Assembly: GCA_022711195.1 (NCBI GenBank)
Contig: JAKLFN010000055.1
Location: 1-11,347, forward strand
DNA from: Bacteroidota bacterium
GTDB taxonomy: Bacteria; Bacteroidota; Bacteroidia; Bacteroidales; VadinHA17
DNA: 11,347 nt
Reading direction: 5' to 3'
Below the pieces are notes generated by a model, which was given only the letters and a program-made list of their open reading frames with translations, did not search any database and was not told the origin of the DNA. The translations under genes and the position numbers were made by a program. Of this stretch, positions 7,292-11,347 are shown piece after piece (the stretch's first letter is position 1; each line of letters starts with the position of its first letter).

Positions 7292-7414
7292 TTTTATTTT
7301 AATTTATTTTTGACTTTAATCATTTTCTTTGAATCGGGTTTATTTGTGTAAAGATAATATATCTATTTATAGACCTCTTTATCTGAGATATAACATAACT
7401 CAACAATATTTAAA

Positions 7415-7422
7415 TATATTTG
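7415..7422 (+). promoter_or_regulatory. Candidate -7 box of the pyruvate kinase-like gene
   Basis: TATATTTG fits the TAnnTTTG consensus. It would give a leader of roughly 85-90 bases before the TTG start at 7516, and it puts operator site C (7451-7470) in the early transcribed region, where a bound protein could act as a roadblock. The surrounding DNA is AT-rich, so chance matches are possible. Confidence 0.35.
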
Positions 7423-7450
7423 CTTCCTGAACAAAACCTTCACAATAATT

Positions 7451-7470
7451 GTTAGTGAATAGTAACTAAT
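7451..7470. promoter_or_regulatory. TetR-type operator, site C (before the pyruvate kinase-like gene)
   Basis: The sequence GTTAGTGAATAGTAACTAAT has one arm identical to sites A and B and the second arm with a single change (ACTAAT). It matches the reverse complement of site A at 16 of 20 positions, including the first nine in a row. It lies 45 bases upstream of the TTG start of the divergent gene pair and 160 bases from site B within the same intergenic region, so looping or cooperative control of both directions is possible. Confidence 0.6.
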
Positions 7471-7503
7471 TCGAGCCGGATTACAAGTGTCCTGCCCAAA
7501 ATA

Positions 7504-7508
7504 GGAGG
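7504..7508 (+). promoter_or_regulatory. Strong Shine-Dalgarno site that fixes a TTG start
   Basis: GGAGG (within AGGAGG, 7503-7508) ends 7 bases before the TTG at 7516. No in-frame ATG occurs until residue 80, well inside the conserved N-terminal region, so this ribosome binding site decides the start. None of the other genes in the window has a comparable site. Confidence 0.75.
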
Positions 7509-7515
7509 AATAACA

Positions 7516-9381
7516 TTGAGAAATAAACAGAAATTAGCCGAAATCAATAATCGGATAGAAGAGATTATAAAGGCAGCAAATACACTATCGGCCGAATATT
7601 CCAGCCGGATAGAAAAGGTACACCCTCTATATCGCGAGAATGCATTAAATCTGATACATTATCTTGCATTCAGGCGATTCGACATCGACGAACTCCAGGA
7701 TAAACTTCGGTTATCGGGATTGCCCGACCTGGCCCATATAGAAGGTCATGTAATGAAAAGCCTGCTGGGGCTAAAAACAATAATAAACCATTTGACCGGA
7801 AATCCTAAAGTCGAAAAACAGAAAGGTATTATTTCGATCAAGAAAAGTGAGAAGCTGCTTCATAAAAACACCCGGCAGATGTTTGGATATAAATCCAAAA
7901 AAAGACGTACCCGTATTATGGTAACCATGCCCGCTTCGGCTGCCACCGATTATAAAGTGGTAAACAATCTGATCAAACTGGGGATGAACAGTGCAAGGAT
8001 TAATTGCGCTCACGACAATCCGGAAGTCTGGGGGAAAATGATATCCAACATTGACAGGGCAAACAAGACCTTGAATAAGAACTGCAGGGTGATGATGGAT
8101 CTTGCTGGTCCGAAGATAAGAACAGGGCCGGTCCTTTCAGGACCAAAGGTAATACATATCAAACCCGAACGCGATTTGACAGGAAATGTGATAAGACCTG
8201 CAAAGCTGTGGATTGCTACGCCCGAAACACCGGCACCTGACAATACCTTTGATGCGGTCCTTCCTGTAAGCGAATCTCTTATAAACAAAATCAGGAGAGG
8301 AAGCACTATTTGGTTTGCTGATTCCCGAAACAAAAAATGTAAGATCAGTATTGAAAGGAAGCAAGGTAAAGGCAGATGGGGAATATGCAGTGATTCAGCT
8401 TATATAAGTTCAGGAACGGAGCTTAAAGTTGATACGGTGAAGGAGTCTGGAAAAGAGAAATCCTATGTTGGCGAATTATTACCGGCTGAGCTGTATATCA
8501 CTCTCTTCAAAGGAGATAAGCTAATTCTGACCAGGGATCCTGTGCCTGGCGAGCCCGGTCAGTATGATGATCGGGGGAAATTGACAGTACCGGCCCACAT
8601 ATCCTGCACCCTGACCGAAATATTCGATTCAGTAAAAAAGAATGATCCTGTTTTTTTTGATGATGGAAAGATCGAAGGAGTAATTGAGGAAATTATGGAA
8701 AGGGCGGTACTTGTTAATATTGTGAATGCGGGAGAAACAGGGAGCAAGCTGAGAGCTGACAAAGGGATCAATCTGCCAAAGAGTAACCTGACGATGAGCG
8801 GGCTTACGGACAAAGACAGGAAAGACCTGGAATTCGTGGCAATGAATGCCGATGCGGTAAATTTATCATTTGTCAATGATGAAAGTGATGTGCAGGAGTT
8901 ACTGCATGAGCTGGACAAAAATGGGACACATTTAGGCATTATATTAAAAATCGAGACACAAAAAGGCTTTGGAAATCTACCGCTGATCCTTTTAAGTGCG
9001 ATGCAATCCTATCCTGTCGGAGTTATGATAGCAAGGGGAGATCTGGCCATAGAAACGGGCTGGAAAAATTTTGCCTCCATTCAGGAGGAAATACTGCGTA
9101 TATGCGAAGCGGCTCATGTTCCTGATATCTGGGCCACGCAAGTACTTGAGACCCTGGCAAGAAGCGGGGTGCCAACAAGATCAGAGATTACGGATGCTGC
9201 ACTAGCCCAAAGGGCTGAATGCGTAATGTTAAACAAAGGAATGTATATAAACGAGACTGTAAAGATGCTTGATAAGATTCTAAAAAGGATGCAATATTTC
9301 CAGAAGAAAAAAGAGACGGTACTTCCCAGGCTTGCCGAAGCAGATAAACTGAAATTATCTCATGATGCATTTGATGTATAA
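7516..9381 (+). CDS. Atypical pyruvate kinase-family protein
   Basis: The 621-residue product keeps the pyruvate kinase barrel motifs: SARINCAHD (159-167), MMDLAGPKIRTG (193-204), DDGKIEG (382-388), KGINLPKSNLTMSGLTDKD (416-434), catalytic Lys478 with metal ligand Glu480 (ILKIETQKGF), Asp509 (IARGDLAIE), and Thr541 (WATQVLETL). The enzyme class converts phosphoenolpyruvate and ADP to pyruvate and ATP. Four features are unusual. About 130 N-terminal residues precede the barrel, including HPLYRENALNLIHYLAFRRF (36-55), which I recall from a long uncharacterised pyruvate kinase subfamily. The B domain (~205-375) is enlarged. The usual C-terminal allosteric domain is absent. The GPEIRTG Glu is replaced by Lys200, a change linked with potassium independence, and potassium ligands Ser and Thr are replaced by Ala165 and Leu196. 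The start is TTG. The protein could be a working kinase or a relative acting on another phospho-compound. Confidence 0.85.
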   Translation: MRNKQKLAEINNRIEEIIKAANTLSAEYSSRIEKVHPLYRENALNLIHYLAFRRFDIDELQDKLRLSGLPDLAHIEGHVMKSLLGLKTIINHLTGNPKVEKQKGIISIKKSEKLLHKNTRQMFGYKSKKRRTRIMVTMPASAATDYKVVNNLIKLGMNSARINCAHDNPEVWGKMISNIDRANKTLNKNCRVMMDLAGPKIRTGPVLSGPKVIHIKPERDLTGNVIRPAKLWIATPETPAPDNTFDAVLPVSESLINKIRRGSTIWFADSRNKKCKISIERKQGKGRWGICSDSAYISSGTELKVDTVKESGKEKSYVGELLPAELYITLFKGDKLILTRDPVPGEPGQYDDRGKLTVPAHISCTLTEIFDSVKKNDPVFFDDGKIEGVIEEIMERAVLVNIVNAGETGSKLRADKGINLPKSNLTMSGLTDKDRKDLEFVAMNADAVNLSFVNDESDVQELLHELDKNGTHLGIILKIETQKGFGNLPLILLSAMQSYPVGVMIARGDLAIETGWKNFASIQEEILRICEAAHVPDIWATQVLETLARSGVPTRSEITDAALAQRAECVMLNKGMYINETVKMLDKILKRMQYFQKKKETVLPRLAEADKLKLSHDAFDV

Positions 9382-10006
9382 AATATCCTGTATCCTGATA
9401 TTCTTCCTTATCCCTGAGTACATCAATGGTTTGGAGGGCCCTGTGATCCACATTATAAGGCACGCTGAAGTAGATGCGGAGAGTCACGGCTGGTGCAGTT
9501 CCGCTGAAGCATTCAAATTCAGGATGATATATAACAATGCAGATATACGGGAATTTGATCCCGGCCCGGTCCTGAAAAAGATTGATGACCCCGAAATGGT
9601 TGACACTGTTTTTTGCAGTCCCCAGAAGCGGGCCCTCCAAACTGCACTTGCTCTGTTTGATGATAATGCAATCCTTAGCATTAATGACAATCTAATGGAG
9701 TTACAGTACCCGGTTATAAAATGGCCAGGAATAAGGATGCCGGCCAGGGCATGGCTGACAGCCTCATTGATTTTCTGGATGTCCGGGAACAACACTGACT
9801 CGTTGCCAAGTTACCGGGAGCGGAAACAAAATCTTGAAAAATATTCATCTGAACTGATCGCTTATGCAGAAAGAAATGGTGAGGCCATTGTCGTAGCCCA
9901 TGGAGTAATCAACAGGGAGTTAATTCGAACTCTTAAAAAAAAAGGTTGGAAACATTATCAAAAAGAAGGATATGGAAACCTGTCGGTAAACAGTTTGAAA
10001 AGATAA
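9362..10006 (+). CDS. Exported histidine phosphatase-superfamily protein
   Basis: The product of up to 214 residues starts with a hydrophobic segment (KISCILIFFLIPEYING, about 7-23) that reads as a signal peptide, so the enzyme probably acts in the periplasm or on the membrane's outer side. Histidine phosphatase (branch 1) residues are present: the phosphate-accepting His34 in IIRHAE (31-36), Arg33, Arg90 in SPQKRALQTA (86-95), Glu113 in LMELQYP, and His180 in VVAHGVINRE (177-186). The family removes phosphate from small metabolites or proteins; the substrate is not predictable. The first ATG (9362) overlaps the pyruvate kinase-like gene by 20 bases. ATG at 9365 and 9374 are alternatives, the last overlapping the stop by only 8 bases. 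Either way the genes are translationally linked and likely share one transcript. Confidence 0.87.
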   Translation: MMHLMYKISCILIFFLIPEYINGLEGPVIHIIRHAEVDAESHGWCSSAEAFKFRMIYNNADIREFDPGPVLKKIDDPEMVDTVFCSPQKRALQTALALFDDNAILSINDNLMELQYPVIKWPGIRMPARAWLTASLIFWMSGNNTDSLPSYRERKQNLEKYSSELIAYAERNGEAIVVAHGVINRELIRTLKKKGWKHYQKEGYGNLSVNSLKR

Positions 10007-10009
10007 AAC

Positions 10010-10046
10010 CTTACAGGAAAGATACTTCCATTGCATAAGCTGTAAG
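10010..10046. repeat. Weak inverted repeat after the phosphatase gene
   Basis: CTTACAG (10010-10016) and CTGTAAG (10040-10046) are 7-bp complementary arms with a 23-base loop, starting 4 bases after the phosphatase stop. A second, 5-bp pair (ACTTC at 10055, GAAGT at 10070) follows. No T-run follows either, so a transcription terminator is only a possibility. Confidence 0.2.
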
Positions 10047-10066
10047 AGTTAATCACTTCCGGCAAT

Positions 10067-10297
10067 TCAGAAGTTCAAAATTTTATCTACATGATAGCAT
10101 ATATTTTTAACCACTGGGAGATTGTCCTTTAATTCTGGCGGAGAGTGGCCAGGGTTATCAGCTTTTACGTTAATTACTTTATCTTTCTCATAAAAACGAA
10201 TTGTTCCCGTCATTGTATTTAGCTTTGTTTTTAATTGCTCCCTTTCATTGCGGGCTCCTGGGTTAGTAATTACACAAGGATATACTTTAATTTGCAC
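10067..10297 (-). CDS. Doubtful small ORF in a 460-base gap
   Basis: This is the only sizeable open frame in the gap between the phosphatase stop and the gene at 10467. It would encode 76 residues from a GTG codon, with a hydrophilic sequence (for example GTIRFYEKDKVINVKADNPG) that is not obviously random but matches no family I recognise. There is no Shine-Dalgarno site. A short open stretch reading LKKVSEAVKDKMMWIIKISL in another minus-strand frame ends just upstream (10359-10300), which might be the other half of a frameshifted relic. The rest of the gap is AT-rich and shows nothing else clear apart from the hairpins listed separately. Confidence 0.2.
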   Translation of the reverse strand: MQIKVYPCVITNPGARNEREQLKTKLNTMTGTIRFYEKDKVINVKADNPGHSPPELKDNLPVVKNICYHVDKILNF

Positions 10298-10426
10298 ATC
10301 ACTAAAGGGAAATCTTAATTATCCACATCATTTTGTCTTTAACAGCTTCGCTTACTTTTTTCAGGTTTTAGATTGGGAAAATTAATAATGCTCCATTCGG
10401 ATCATCAATTGTTTTATTATCTCAGT

Positions 10427-10464
10427 GAAAATGAATATATTAGCTCTTTGCTAAACTCATTTTC
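10427..10464 (+). repeat. Leader hairpin ending two bases before a start codon
   Basis: Nested inverted repeats lie just before the ATG at 10467. The outer arms are GAAAATGA (10427-10434) and TCATTTTC (10457-10464). The inner arms are TTAGC (10440-10444) and GCTAA (10450-10454), with loop TCTTT. In RNA this would form an interrupted 13-pair stem covering the position where a ribosome binding site would lie. It could modulate translation, or in DNA form a cruciform or protein-binding site. Confidence 0.5.
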
Positions 10465-10466
10465 CT

Positions 10467-10877
10467 ATGGCACAATCAATATTAAAACCACTATCTGATG
10501 AAGAATTAAAGGAAAGGGTAGGTGAATTTATGAACTCATTCATCGCCCTGAACAAGAAAAATCAGGCATCGCTTGAAGAACTGAAAGAGAGTTATCATGA
10601 TGCTGATCTTATGTTATATCATATCCTGAAGGGCAGCAATGGCATTGTTGACAGCACAAGACTTCTGGACATACTCCTGACGCTTGTAATAAACTATATG
10701 CTTGAAAATGATATGACAGATGGCCGGATAAGATCCATAAGCGAGCCGGATAAGAGATTCATTTGCTTTTTGGGAATTCTTTTGACTAGATATATCGAAG
10801 GTCAGCAAGGACCAAAAAGGGAAGAGTGGATTAATAAGGTAATCGAAACAGCTCTTCGTAAAAAATGGTATGACTAA
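10467..10877 (+). CDS. Small helical protein of unknown function
   Basis: I do not recognise this 136-residue product. It starts MAQSILKPLSDEELKERVGE, has no signal peptide, and looks entirely alpha-helical. A polar N-terminal half (many E, K and N) is followed by two moderately hydrophobic helices (LLDILLTLVINYML, 66-79, and RFICFLGILLTRYI, 97-110) that could be buried in a fold rather than membrane-spanning. It ends in a charged helix (EEWINKVIETALRKKWYD). It lies 92 bases before an excisionase-like HTH gene on the same strand, so the two may be cotranscribed accessory or mobile-element genes. Composition and codon use look coding and the leader contains a striking hairpin. No function is proposed. 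Confidence 0.6.
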   Translation: MAQSILKPLSDEELKERVGEFMNSFIALNKKNQASLEELKESYHDADLMLYHILKGSNGIVDSTRLLDILLTLVINYMLENDMTDGRIRSISEPDKRFICFLGILLTRYIEGQQGPKREEWINKVIETALRKKWYD

Positions 10878-10969
10878 TTTCTCCGTTCCCAGATTTGAAA
10901 ACATTATGAAAAATATTTTAAAAAAACCAGACCCTGAAGCCTGTTCCCTCATATAATAATAAAAATTAT

Positions 10970-11308
10970 ATGGAAAATGTATTTTCTATCATGGAAGAAA
11001 GGCTGGCAGGAATTGAGGAGTTGTTAAATACCGTACTAGCCAGACTGGATGGTCTTGAACGGCCTGATGAAGAAGTAATCGGTGATCTGGATGATTGTTC
11101 CAGATGGATCAAAAAATCCACATCTACAGTTTACAAATATGTCTCGAATAAGCAGATCCCTCATATCAAAAATGGCAGGAGGGTACTGTTTAACAAGAAG
11201 GAAGTGTTTGCCTGGCTTAATTCCGGCGCCAAAAGTACACTCCCGGACATCCGAGTGGAGATCGATCACGATCTCCACTCTCTGGTTAAAAAAAGGAAGA
11301 GAGCATAG
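10970..11308 (+). CDS. Excisionase-like helix-turn-helix DNA-binding protein
   Basis: This 112-residue protein has three parts. Residues 1-31 form an amphipathic, probably coiled-coil helix (MEERLAGIEELLNTVLARLD). Residues ~43-83 form a small winged HTH of the excisionase/HTH_17 (MerR-like) type: CSRWIKKSTSTVYKYVSNKQ (43-62), then IPHIKNGRRVLFNKKEVFAWL (63-83, the wing and following helix). The tail is basic (KKRKRA). Proteins of this make-up are common in Bacteroidota mobile and integrative elements, where they act as directionality factors or regulators of nearby mobilisation genes; that function is inferred. The start is preceded by AT-rich DNA without a Shine-Dalgarno site. The last 20 codons contain a perfect 12-bp inverted repeat (11253-11280). 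No integrase or relaxase is visible before the window edge. Confidence 0.82.
   Translation: MENVFSIMEERLAGIEELLNTVLARLDGLERPDEEVIGDLDDCSRWIKKSTSTVYKYVSNKQIPHIKNGRRVLFNKKEVFAWLNSGAKSTLPDIRVEIDHDLHSLVKKRKRA
11253..11280. repeat. Perfect 12-bp inverted repeat inside the HTH gene's 3' end
   Basis: GAGTGGAGATCG (11253-11264) and CGATCTCCACTC (11269-11280) are exact complements separated by ATCA. The repeat lies in codons 95-104 of the HTH protein gene. It is GC-richer than its surroundings and would form a stable hairpin or cruciform. No T-run follows on either strand, so it is not a normal intrinsic terminator. It could be an autoregulatory binding site, a recombination or nicking site of a mobile element, or an mRNA stability element. 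Confidence 0.6.
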
Positions 11309-11347
11309 CTTGTATTGCTGCATTTCCATTTTAAATCAATTATACAC

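Noticed and set aside
8559..8939. A 126-residue Ser-rich open frame on the minus strand
   Set aside because: It lies wholly opposite the pyruvate kinase-like gene, and its Ser/Phe/Leu-rich composition is that of an antisense shadow.
10007..10466. tRNA or small structured RNA in the 460-base gap
   Set aside because: No cloverleaf, T-loop motif or recognisable riboswitch core was seen; only short AT-rich inverted repeats are present.

Overview
The window looks like a chromosomal segment of a Bacteroidota bacterium. The evidence is AT-rich intergenic DNA, promoter -7 boxes of the TAnnTTTG type, mostly weak Shine-Dalgarno sequences, and gene families typical of that phylum: a TolC protein behind a TetR regulator, an HD protein with a Pycsar-effector-type membrane domain, an Omp85-type barrel protein and an excisionase-like helix-turn-helix protein. 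No species can be named from the sequence alone.

Layout. Positions 1-266 (minus) hold the first 88 codons of a TolC-type outer membrane efflux protein that runs off the window. A TetR/AcrR regulator (435-1010, minus) lies directly upstream of it. A tightly packed four-gene minus-strand operon occupies 7234 to 1145. In transcription order it encodes a membrane-anchored class III nucleotide cyclase, an HD phosphohydrolase fused to a PycTM/DUF5706-like membrane domain, a lipoprotein with an SdiA-regulated (YjiK-like) propeller, and an exported protein combining a CotH/FAM20-like kinase-type domain with an Omp85-type beta-barrel. Gene junctions are a 4-base overlap, an 8-base gap and a 4-base overlap. 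Divergent from it, on the plus strand, are an atypical pyruvate kinase-family protein (7516-9381) and an overlapping exported histidine phosphatase (9362-10006). From 10007 to the right edge gene density drops. This part holds a low-confidence ORF, an unrecognised 136-residue protein preceded by a hairpin, and an excisionase-like HTH protein whose 3' end contains a perfect 12-bp inverted repeat; it may be the edge of an accessory or mobile segment.

How the parts may work together. The cyclase plus PycTM-domain pair has the core composition of a Pycsar system (cyclic pyrimidine signalling, nucleotide cyclase plus membrane effector), with two unusual features: the cyclase is itself membrane-bound, and the effector carries an HD hydrolase that could degrade a messenger. 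Three closely matching 20-bp palindromes of the form GTTAGT-N8-ACTAAY lie before the TolC gene, on the cyclase promoter and before the pyruvate kinase-like gene. All three transcription units may therefore belong to one regulon, with the local TetR protein as the natural candidate repressor. Whether the module is anti-phage defence or a housekeeping envelope or metabolic signalling device cannot be decided from sequence alone.
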